Positions 21,445 to 32,318 of a stretch of 64,000 nucleotides of DNA are shown here, one piece after another. A program made the position numbers and the translations under genes. The stretch is from NCBI RefSeq assembly GCF_000715075.1, contig NC_134096.1, positions 70,437,026 to 70,501,025 on the forward strand, read 5' to 3'. The number at the start of each line of letters is the position of its first letter. Position 1 is the first letter of the stretch. The notes beneath the pieces are model-generated. The model had not been told where the DNA came from and made no database searches. It saw only the letters and a list, made by a program, of their open reading frames with translations. This stretch comes from Nicotiana tabacum (taxonomy: Eukaryota; Streptophyta; Magnoliopsida; Solanales; Solanaceae).

Positions 21445-24400
21445 ATGATTTGTGATCATAGGATTACTCAGATTGAGAAAATCAATTCTCCAGCTGAGAA
21501 ATCTAATGATAAAAACAAAGGTATTTTTGAAAATGATATTGAAGAAAAACCTATTAATTTTAATCCTAAACATGATATGTTTCTAGGAATGATGCAAATT
21601 ATTACTGCTCATAAATGGTACATCAAATGTACTATTCTCATTGATAATAGTTTCTCAATTACAAACATTGCCATGATTGATAGTGGAGCAGATGTTAGCT
21701 GCATTCAAGAAGGTTTAGTACCTACGAAATATTTTCAAAAAACTACTCATATGGTTAGATCTGCATCCGGACATGCTTTAGATATAAAGTATAAACTTCC
21801 TAATACGGGTATTTGTCAGAATAAAGTCTGTATTCCTCACTTCTTTTTCTTGGTAAAAAACCAGTTATACCCTCCAATTATACTTGGAACACCGTTTATT
21901 AACGCAGTTTATCCTTTTACTAGCATAGACTCGAAAGGTTTTACTGCTACTTATAAGGATAAAGAGATAAGTTATACTTTTGTTACAGATCCAGTAACTA
22001 GAGATATTAATGCTTTAATTGATATGAAGCAAAAACATGTTGATTCTTTACAATTAGAAATGTTTAGTATGAATATATTTGATACTCTGAATTCTACTAA
22101 AGTACAGGAAAAAATCAAATTGATTTCCGAGCAGATTGCTATTGATATTTGTGCTGAGCATCCTAGTGCTTTTTGGAATCGAAAAAAGCATATTGTTACT
22201 CTTCCATATGAAGATAATTTCACTGAGGATGATATTCCTACTAAATCTCGACCTTGTCAGATGAATGCAGAATTGGTGGAATTTTGCAAAAAAGAGATTG
22301 ATAGTCTGCTATCAAAGGGTTTGATAAAACCCTCAAAATCTCCTTGGTCTTGTACAGCTTTTTATGTTAATAACGCAGCTGAAAAGGAACGTGGTGTTCC
22401 TAGATTAGTCATTAATTATAAGCCCTTGAATAAATATTTAAAATGGGTTAGGTATCCTATTCCTAATAAAAGAGATTTATTGTCTAGATTATATGACGCC
22501 AATATATTTTCAAAATTTGATTTAAAATCTGGTTATTGGCAGATTCAAATATTTAAAGAGCATACTTATAGAACTGCTTTTAATGTTCCATTTGGGCAAT
22601 ATGAATGGAATGTTATGCCTTTTGGTTTAAAAAATGCCCCTTCAGAATTCCAAAAAATTATGAATGATATTTTCAACCCTTATCTAGACTTCGTCATTGT
22701 ATATATCGATGACATTTTGGTATTTTCCAAAACACTTGAAATGCATATTAAGCATTTAGATATTTTCAAAAGAATTGTTATACAAAATGGTTTGGTAATC
22801 TCAAAACAAAAAATGAGCTTATTTCAAACTAACATTAGATTCCTAGGACATTATATTTGTCAGGGGAAGATTACTCCTATTCAACGATCGATTGATTTTG
22901 CCTCAAAATTTTCCGATGTTATTACTGATAGAACTCAGTTACAAAGATTTTTGGGAAGTTTAAATTATATTTCACCTTTTTATAAAGATCTGTCACGTGA
23001 TTTAGCCCCCTTATATGATAGGTTAAAAAAGAATTATAAAAGCCCTTGGACTGATAGTCACACTACTTTGGTAAAAAATATTAAACAACGTGTTAAATCT
23101 TTACCTTGCTTAACCCTTGCTAATCCTACATGGCAAAAAATTATAGAGACTGATGCGTCTAATATTGGTTATGGAGGGATATTAAAACAGATAAATCCCA
23201 ATGATAAACATGAATATCTGATTAGATTTTATTCTGGTAAATGGTCTGAAGCCCAGAAAAAATACGCTACTGTGGCACATGAAATGTTAACCATAGTAAA
23301 ATGTGTTTTAAAATTTCAGGACGACTTATACAATCAAAAGTTTTTGATAAAAACTGACGCACAATCTGTTAAATATATGTTTAATAAAGATTTTAAACAT
23401 GATGCCTCAAAAATGATATTTGCAAGATGGCAAGCTCAATTAGCCCCTTTTGATTTTGAAATACAATATAAAAAGGGAATTGATAATTCTCTGCCAGATT
23501 TCTTATCTCGTGAATATTTACAGGATGGAACCCCCTGGGGTAGGGGAAGAGGTAGAGGTTGGGGAAGATCATCCCCACAGTCCAAAGGAAGGTCATCACC
23601 TTCGGGATCGTCATACGGATCCTCATCAAACTCCCCAGTTATACAAATGGGAAGAAGGAGTTTAGTCAATGAGAGGATATCTCTCAGAGAAGAATCATCG
23701 ATTGGACCATCCGTCCATCTGGAAGATATTCCAGAAGATAGTCCGTTATACGCACATTTGCAGGCATATTTGACTGCTCAAAAACAGAAAGATACTTCTG
23801 TTAAGCAAAGTAATACTTTTGCTTCCATTACTAAAGATGACAATGATGATATCAAGTCATACGAGAAAGTGCCAAAAAGAGAAATGATATTTCTCTTAGA
23901 AAATTCTGACATTCAGAGAAAAGAAGAACCATGGAAGATATTCCAAAGGTATTTGATAAATGGGTTATATTATCCGGGTGAGTCATACAAAACCCGTTCC
24001 TACTATGAAACGATACTGACCAGTACTGGAAGTGCAGATTTTCAGCACTTTTCTGGGTATAGCACAGACGAGAACGTTTATAACTTCTCGAAGATTATAA
24101 TTAAACAGATTATATCTGTTGAAGACTGGGGTATATCCACAATGAAGGAAAGGCAGATAAGCCTTAACAAAAATAAAATGAATTTTACTTATTGGGATTA
24201 TATCCAAGCTTTTGATAAAGTATTATACTACAATAATGATAGACACAAACATACTTGGTTTATAAAAGTATGTGCAAAGATATTTGCAACAACTGTTCCT
24301 AATTGGTTTCTAAACTGGTGGTCATACCACGGTCCAACAATAAAGATTTTACCAGATCCATTTCTCATGTTATACAAAGAATGGATAAAAATTTCTCCTT

Positions 24401-24969
24401 TTATTAACGATTTATACCACGCAGATCATATCTGCTACCCAGAAAAAATTAACCAAATATATTTCTTTCTGGAATTTTCTATCCCTTGGATACACAAATG
24501 GAATCCAGAAGTCGGATTCACTGAAGAACAAGTCCCCTACTTATATAGGACTTTTTACAACAATTTTTGGGACAAGTTAATGAAGAAGGATCCCAAAACA
24601 AAGACCTTATATGGTCAAGAGCTCTTGGATTCAATCGAGATGAAGATCCAAGAATATTCCAGTAAACCTCAGAAAGAGGTAATTGATGACAGTTCAGTGA
24701 GGCATATTGCCAGAAGGATCTCCTTTCAAGAAGGAGATAAAACAGAGATGATTAACAGTTACTTGGAAGAGGTTAAAAGAAATTTACTGTCTTTCATTAA
24801 TCAATATGAAAAGTCAGATACGTCAATGCAAAGTGAAACAAGCAACGATGATATTGCTGAAGATTCTCAGCCCATTGAAGCAGAAAGGATATTATCTGAA
24901 GAAGACTTACATGATACAGAAGAATTCATCCGCAAATTGAAAAAAGCGGAAAAGAAACCAGCACAGTGA
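21445..24969 (+). CDS. Viral ORF2, protease-RT-RNase H plus C-terminal extension
   Basis: Open for 1174 codons. The ATG is only the first one after the stop at 21415; the true product was the downstream part of the ORF2 polyprotein. Domains: aspartic protease with DSGA at about residues 79-82; reverse transcriptase from about 270, with FDLKSGYWQIQI, FGLKNAPSEFQ and YIDD at 420-423; RNase H with TDAS (Asp 570) and ending DFLSREYL near 690; a Gly/Arg then Ser-rich linker (GRGRGRGWGRSS, 695-735); then about 440 residues rich in Trp, Tyr and charged helices that I do not recognise. No integrase. RT and RNase H convert pregenomic RNA to DNA in virus-like particles. Intact here, but its upstream frame is broken. 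Confidence 0.88.
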   Translation: MICDHRITQIEKINSPAEKSNDKNKGIFENDIEEKPINFNPKHDMFLGMMQIITAHKWYIKCTILIDNSFSITNIAMIDSGADVSCIQEGLVPTKYFQKTTHMVRSASGHALDIKYKLPNTGICQNKVCIPHFFFLVKNQLYPPIILGTPFINAVYPFTSIDSKGFTATYKDKEISYTFVTDPVTRDINALIDMKQKHVDSLQLEMFSMNIFDTLNSTKVQEKIKLISEQIAIDICAEHPSAFWNRKKHIVTLPYEDNFTEDDIPTKSRPCQMNAELVEFCKKEIDSLLSKGLIKPSKSPWSCTAFYVNNAAEKERGVPRLVINYKPLNKYLKWVRYPIPNKRDLLSRLYDANIFSKFDLKSGYWQIQIFKEHTYRTAFNVPFGQYEWNVMPFGLKNAPSEFQKIMNDIFNPYLDFVIVYIDDILVFSKTLEMHIKHLDIFKRIVIQNGLVISKQKMSLFQTNIRFLGHYICQGKITPIQRSIDFASKFSDVITDRTQLQRFLGSLNYISPFYKDLSRDLAPLYDRLKKNYKSPWTDSHTTLVKNIKQRVKSLPCLTLANPTWQKIIETDASNIGYGGILKQINPNDKHEYLIRFYSGKWSEAQKKYATVAHEMLTIVKCVLKFQDDLYNQKFLIKTDAQSVKYMFNKDFKHDASKMIFARWQAQLAPFDFEIQYKKGIDNSLPDFLSREYLQDGTPWGRGRGRGWGRSSPQSKGRSSPSGSSYGSSSNSPVIQMGRRSLVNERISLREESSIGPSVHLEDIPEDSPLYAHLQAYLTAQKQKDTSVKQSNTFASITKDDNDDIKSYEKVPKREMIFLLENSDIQRKEEPWKIFQRYLINGLYYPGESYKTRSYYETILTSTGSADFQHFSGYSTDENVYNFSKIIIKQIISVEDWGISTMKERQISLNKNKMNFTYWDYIQAFDKVLYYNNDRHKHTWFIKVCAKIFATTVPNWFLNWWSYHGPTIKILPDPFLMLYKEWIKISPFINDLYHADHICYPEKINQIYFFLEFSIPWIHKWNPEVGFTEEQVPYLYRTFYNNFWDKLMKKDPKTKTLYGQELLDSIEMKIQEYSSKPQKEVIDDSSVRHIARRISFQEGDKTEMINSYLEEVKRNLLSFINQYEKSDTSMQSETSNDDIAEDSQPIEAERILSEEDLHDTEEFIRKLKKAEKKPAQ

Positions 24970-25310
24970 AACAGCTGGACCCCACTCAAACAGTGAAGCC
25001 GCCGGACCTACAGCATAGTGAAGCCGCCGGACCCACTCGAACAGTAGATACACTGTTCATCAACAGTAAATACACTGTTTCTACAGTAGAAACACTGTTA
25101 CAGGGACCCACGGGGACCCACTTTTACTATTCATAGATTCCTTTTCTTTTTCTATTTATAGAAGTCATTCGTTCATCTTCGGGGCAGACGTCAAGACTCC
25201 CTCTCTCTAGAACTCTCTCTCTCTCTCTCTCTCTAAGTGTAAGTAAAGAGTTAGTTTGAAGTTTGTAGATTGTAATAGAAGAACAAATAAATAAAAGTTT
25301 TCAGTTCTTC
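24970..25310 (+). promoter_or_regulatory. Viral promoter and poly(A) region, segment A
   Basis: After the ORF2 stop come two CAGTGAAGCCGCCGGAC repeats (a third copy is partial), then three ACAGT-N6-ACTGT palindromes at 25041-25056, 25063-25078 and 25083-25098, and GGGACCCAC repeats (25104-25121). A TATA box TATTTATA lies at 25153-25160, so transcription should start near 25185. A CT-rich run (25199-25235) follows, and AATAAA signals are at 25286 and 25290. Promoter and poly(A) site are thus about 120 bases apart, as needed for a terminally redundant pregenomic RNA. Promoter function is inferred. Confidence 0.75.
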
Positions 25311-26463
<1,153 letters not shown>

Positions 26464-28536
26464 TTTGCTTCAAAATTTCCCGATGTTATTACTGATAGAA
26501 CTCAATTACAAAGATTTTTGGGAAGCCTAAATTATATTTCGCCTTTTTATAAAGATTTGTCGCGTGATTTAGCCTCTTTATATGACAGGCTAAAAAAGAA
26601 TTATAAAAATCCTTGGACTGATAGTCATACTACTTTAGTTAAAAATATTAAGCAACGTGTTAAATCGTTACCTTGCTTAACCCTTGCTAATCCTGCATGG
26701 CAAAAGATTATAGAGACTGATGCGTCTAATATTGGTTATGGAGGGATTTTGAAACAGATAAATCCCAAAGATAAACATGAATATCTGATTAGATTCTACT
26801 CTGGTAAATGGTCTGAAGCCCAAAAGAAATACGCTACTGTAGCACATGAAATGTTGACTATAGTAAAATGTGTTTTAAAATTTTAGGACGAGTTATACAA
26901 TCAAAAGTTTTTGATAAAAACTGATGCACAGTCTGTTAGATATAAGTTTAACAAAGATTTTAAACATGATGCCTCGAAAATGATATTTGCAAGATGGCAG
27001 GCTCAATTAGCCCCTTTTGATTTTGAGATACAATATAAAAAGGGAATTGATAATTCTTTTCCTGACTTTTTATCTCGTGAATATATACAGGATGGAACCC
27101 CCCGGGGTAGGGGAAGAGGTAGAGGTTGGGGAAGATCATCCCCACACTCTAAAGAAAGATCATCATCTTCAGGATCGTCATATGGATCCTCATCAAACTT
27201 CCCAGTTATACAAATGGGAAGAAAGAGTTTGGTTAATGAGAGGATATCTCTCAGAGAAGAATCATCAATTGGACCATCTGTCCATCTGGAAGATATTCCA
27301 TAAGATAGCCCGTTATACGCGCATTTGCAGGCATATTTGACTGCTCAAAAATAGAAAGATACTTCTGTTAAGCAAAGTAATACTTTTGCTTCCATTTCTA
27401 AAGATGACAATGATGATATCAAGTCATACGAAAAGGTCTCAAAAAGAGAAATGATATTTCTCTTAGAAAAATCTGATATTCAGAGAAAAGAAGAACCTTG
27501 GAAGATATTCCAAAGGTATTTAATAAATGGGTTATATTATCCGGGTGAGTCATACAAAACCCGTTCCTACTATGAAACGATATTAACCAGTACTGGCAGT
27601 GCAAATTTTCAGCACTTCTCTGGGTATAGCACAGACGAGAACGTTTATAATTTCTCGAAGATTATAATTAAATAGATTATATCTGTTGAAGATTGGGGTA
27701 TATCCACAATGAAAGAAAGGCAGATAAGCCTTAACAAAAATAAAATAAATTGTACCTATTGGAATTATATCCAAGCCTTTGATAAAGTACTTTACTACAA
27801 TAATGATAGACACAAACATACTTGGTTTATAAAGGTATGTGCAAAGATATTTACAGCAACTGTTCCTAATTGGTTTCTGAACTGGTGGTCATACCACGAT
27901 CCAACAATAAAAATTTTACCAGATCCATTTCTTAAGTTATACAAAGAATGGATTAAAACCTCCCCTTTTATAAACAACTTATATCATTCAGATCATATTT
28001 GTTACCCTGATAAAATCAACCAGATTTATTTCTTTCTGGAATTCTCTATTCCGTGGATACACAAATGGAATCCAGAAGTCGGATTCACAGAAGAACAAGT
28101 CTCATGCTTATACAGGACTTTTTACAACAATTTTTGGGATAAGCTAATGAAGAAAGATCCCAAAACGAAGGCATTATATGGTCAAGAGCTCTTGGATTCA
28201 ATAGAAACAAAAATCCAGGAATATTCCAGCAAACCTCAAAAAGAGGTAATTGATGATAGTTCAGTTAGGCATATTGCCAGAAGAATCTCCTTTCAAGAAG
28301 GAGATAAAGCAGAGATGATTGATACTTATTTGGAAGAAGTCAAAAGAAATTTACTTCATTCCATTAATCAATACGAAAAATCAGATACGTCTATGCAGAG
28401 TGAAACAAGTAACGATGATATCGCTGAAGATTCTCATCCCATTGAAGCTAAAAGGATATTATCTGAAGAAGACTTAAATGATGCAGAAGAATTCATCCGC
28501 AAAATGAAAGAAGCGGAGAAGAGACCAGCACAGTAA
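26464..28536 (+). pseudogene. Segment B RNase H and C-terminal extension, broken
   Basis: Same frame as the segment A pol ORF from its RNase H lead-in (RFLGSLNYISPFYKDL) to the end (about 690 codons). In-frame stops occur at 26884, 27301, 27352 and 27673; three of the four are TAG where segment A has CAG. RNase H TDAS is kept. The Gly/Arg linker and the roughly 440-residue extension are present, and the last 275 codons (27709-28536) are open. The frame ends at the same stop site as in segment A. Confidence 0.85.
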
Positions 28537-28870
28537 AACAGCTGGGACCCACTGCAACAGTGAAGCCGTCGGACCCCACTCAAACAGTAGATACACTGTT
28601 CATCAACAGTAGATACACTGTTTCAATTGTAGATACACTGTTCTAACAGTAGAAACACTGTAACAGGGACCCACGGGACCCACTTTTTACTGTTCATAGA
28701 TTCCTTTTCTTTTTCTATTTATAGAATTCATTCGTTCATTCTTCAGGGAGGAGCCGAGACCCTCTCTCTCTACAACCTTCTCTCTCTCTCTCTAAGTTTG
28801 TAAGTTAGAAGTTTGAAGAAGTTTAGCTTGTAATAGAAGAACACAAGTAAATAAAGTTTTATTCTTCATC
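28537..28870 (+). promoter_or_regulatory. Viral promoter and poly(A) region, segment B
   Basis: Same plan as segment A but with four palindrome units (28584-28599, 28606-28621, a degenerate one at 28626-28641, and 28646-28661). GGGACCCAC motifs flank the array, TATTTATA is at 28716-28723, a short CT run follows, and AATAAA is at 28850-28855. Confidence 0.75.
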
Positions 28871-29580
28871 TTCAGGGCCTTGCTTCTTGGCCACAAGGTA
28901 CATATTTTCTGTCCTTCTAAGTTAGCTATTTCTCCTCTCTGGCCGTGACGATGTCCGGCTAAGAGACATCATATCTATGTTGAGTATCTAACTTCTCTCT
29001 TATATACACCATGAAAGCGACGGCATCCATTAAAATATAAATGAGTTTTATATATAGAGTTTTGACTTGGTGTCAAGATGGTTGGTACAGTCTGATATAA
29101 TACTGCTCTTATTGGCTTTGCCTTAGTGGCTCCGTCTAGCCAGCCGTGAACCTCAGCCCGATAAAGGAGTTAAAAGGGTATCTTCTTTCACGGTTAGAAC
29201 TGCTAGACACATGGGCTCAATAAAAATATGTATTATATCATGACAGGCCCCTTGCTTGAGTAAAGGTTTTAACCTTCCATACAGTCATTAAACTATATAT
29301 AAAATTCAAGTATATTTTTATTCTTATATCCTTATTGATTGTGCGGATTACCGCCAGTCTTTAAATATAAGGGTACTGAATTAGCTAGATTAAGAATTCT
29401 CAAGTATGTTAAAATAGAAATCTTTAACTGGTGGAAACCTTCCAGGCATATAAAAGCCAGATGTGAGGTGTGAAACAAGTCCAGTTCCCGGTCAAACGGG
29501 TTATTTCTGTTTTAATTTAATTAAGAAGGTATGGCGGATTACCGTCCGCCACTTGATCCTGTTAATATGGTATCAGAGCC
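28871..29580 (+). other. Viral leader and primer-binding site, segment B
   Basis: Leader matching 25311-26020 with a complete TGGTATCAGAGCC at 29568-29580. GGCGGATTACCGTCCGCC near 29533 is a clear short hairpin just before the primer site. The sequence switches to inverted segment C right after the primer site. Confidence 0.75.
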
Positions 29581-30740
29581 ATGCCTAAGTTATCAATTCC
29601 ATCATCAGTGGCTTTGGCATTAATAATCATTGCCTTTTCATCCATAGTTAAATAATTGTCCCACCAGCCACGAAGTTGGCCAGTAAAACCTGCAATAATC
29701 ATTCTGCAAATATTTCTATCTGTATTTTTTACACTTTTACAGATAGTTGCATACATAAGCATTCTATGCACAAGAATAGTCAATTGCCTATCAGTCAAAC
29801 CATCAAGATTCCACTCATATATTTCGGAACCACTATAAGACGTATTAGTCTGATTCCAATCACGTTCCTCTATTAAAACATCTTGAGGAGTTGGACGATT
29901 GTAATAATAAGTTTGCATTCTAGGTTTATCAGCATATCTGCTATCCGCAAACTTACTATTCTTTTTGGGGTAACTTCTGAGTTTATTAAACTCTGACAAA
30001 ACATCCTTTTTGTAATCAAAAGTATTATCTAATTTATCAGCAAAATTATTTGATAAATCAATGGGTTTGATATTCAAACCGGATAACTTTTTATCAAGAA
30101 GTTCTTCTAAATCACCAAAAGATTTAAATTTAAAATCCTGAATCTTAGGAGGTCTTTGAATATGAGTAAAAGCAATTTGAGGTTCTGATTTGCTTCCTGA
30201 AGAAGAGGCAATATCAGTCAAAGTCTTTTTAGTACTCATATCTTTAATCAAGACTGTTAAATCATCAAGTTTTTTATCAAGAAAACTAATCTGTTCTCCC
30301 AGAACTTTAACATATAAGCCCAAATAATTGTTTTGAGAAATTAATTTATTAATTTCTGCGATGCTGACTGCAGCAACATCTTCATCAATAAATTTTTGAA
30401 ATGCAGTGAAAGTAATACCTGTATTATTAGGTAAAACAAAAGGTGCTTGAGGAGGGTAAATGACTTTAGTAATATTGCCACTCCCGTCTTTATAAGATCT
30501 TTCTAAAACTTTTATATAAAGTGGTAAATATGTGGTTATAAACCAAGGAACAAAATACATAATTTGATTATGTAAAGCACAGGTTTCATAAAACTCTTGG
30601 GAAATATTATTTAAATCCTCTTTACTATAAGTATCAAAAAACCAAGTTTTAAACCGGTTCCACTTATCACTGAAAAATTCTTTTTGAATATAACCCCTAA
30701 CTTGTGACCCTGGACTAAAATCAATTTGGTGCGGGATCAT
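29581..30740 (-). pseudogene. Segment C ORF2, coat N-terminal part
   Basis: Open from ATG 30740 for about 385 codons with the same N-terminal region, coiled coil and coat start as segment A. It is uninterrupted across the place where A has a 7-base deletion. It stops being viral coat sequence at DNLGMA, where it runs into the primer site of segment B. Confidence 0.85.
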
Positions 30741-31865
30741 TTAAACACTGTCTGGGTCAAAATCCATCTCAGACGCAGAAGGAATATCCTTGTCAGAAAT
30801 ATTATCATTATCCTGGACAATATTTGTCTTCGGGTTAATCTTAACCCTTTCAACAGGTTTATCACCTATCTTAGTAGAAATTGTGTGTAGAGATGCAGCA
30901 CGATTTCTAGCTGGTCCATAGACTGGTTCAACAGGAGAAATATGTTGAATATTGGGTAATAGTCTATGATTTGTGAAAGAATGTCTTTTATAATTAGAAC
31001 TAATAGTAGGTAACAGTCTATTATTAGAGAATGACTGTCTACTATAAGTGGAACTATTATCGTCAAACTGAATGCAAATCCTACCATCCAGATTTTGAGT
31101 AATATGAGAATACTCAGTATTACTAACAGCATCAGTTATCTGACTGGGGGATATAACCGAATTTAAAGTCCATGTAGTTGAAAAATTGATTTCTTCCCAC
31201 TTAATAGGTCTCCTCGTGGTGACCTTAGACTTTGCAAAATTCGTTTCCACTAAAATAGCCTGATCAGATGTATCATATAATTTACATCTGGGGTTTAACG
31301 TAGATAGCAATTTGAAATAAATTCTATATGATAAACATATAAGCTCAGAACCAGGCGCATAATTATAACCATGCGTTTTCACATTTAATGTTAATGCATC
31401 AAGTATATTAACATCAGATAGAGATAATTGCAGATTGGGTTGAGTATTAAAATATACTGGGCCGTAGGCAACAGTAGATTCAATAGAACCCATCAGAGAC
31501 TGTCTAAAATTCAAATTTCTGGCATCTCTGAGAGCATCCAAAAATGTCTCTGGTAACCCTTTAAGGGTCAAAGGCTTAAAGGCAATTTGAACCATACTAA
31601 TATGCAAATAATTATACTGGTGTTTATAAACATCTACATCATGCTTGTTTAACAAACGAATAGTCTGTTCAGACGAATTCAAAGCTAAAGATTGCTCAGT
31701 TGTTTTAACAAGTTATTTAGAAGAGAGTTTATCAAACCATCCATAATCATAAATTGTTCTAATAGGGACTTTAGGAATAGTCCATTTGTTTAACAAATCA
31801 AGGTTTTAAGGTATATCTACCTCTTCCAATCTAGTATTTTTCATACTAGTTTCTCCTAAATCTAT
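30741..31865 (-). pseudogene. Segment C ORF1, movement protein, broken at the 5' end
   Basis: Same protein as segment A ORF1. The start codon is changed to ATA (about 31863), and two TAA stops lie in the first 60 codons (about 31806 and 31712). From 31682 to the end it is open for 313 codons, including the [11 protein letters not shown] core and across the nonsense site of segment A. Confidence 0.8.
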
Positions 31866-32318
31866 TTTTCAGAAATATATCTATGTCGAATATTTCATAT
31901 CTATCTTATATATACCATGAAAGTACCTAGGCTCTGATACCATATTAATAGGATCAAGTGGCGGGCGGTAATCCGCCATGCCTTCTCAATTAAATTAAAA
32001 CAGAAATCACCCGTTTGACCGGGAACTGGACTTGTTTCACACCTCACATCTGGCTTTTATATGCCTGGAAGGTTTCCACCAGTTAAAGATTTCTATTTTA
32101 ACATACTTGAGAATTCTTAATCTAGCTAATTCAGTACCCTTATATTTAAAGACTGGCGGTAATCCGCACAATCAATAAGGATATAAGAATAAAAATATAC
32201 TTGAATTTTATATATAGTTTAATGACTGTATAGAAGGTTAAAACCTTTACTCAAGCAAGGGGCCTGTCATGATATAATACATACTTTTATTGAGCCCATG
32301 TGTCTAGCAGTTCTAACC
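31866..32318 (-). other. Segment C leader with inverted primer site
   Basis: GGCTCTGATACCA at about 31928-31940 is the inverted primer site. The leader follows rightward to about 32318, where it joins protease sequence. Confidence 0.8.

Larger units (their letters stand above)
26464..29580 (+). mobile_element. Endogenous pararetrovirus segment B, 3' part
   Basis: Starts within the RT-RNase H junction, matching segment A from about 22899, and continues through RNase H, the C-terminal extension, promoter region, leader and a complete primer site (29568-29580). At 29581 it meets segment C in opposite orientation. Very similar to segment A by eye, with scattered substitutions and several nonsense changes. 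Confidence 0.85.
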
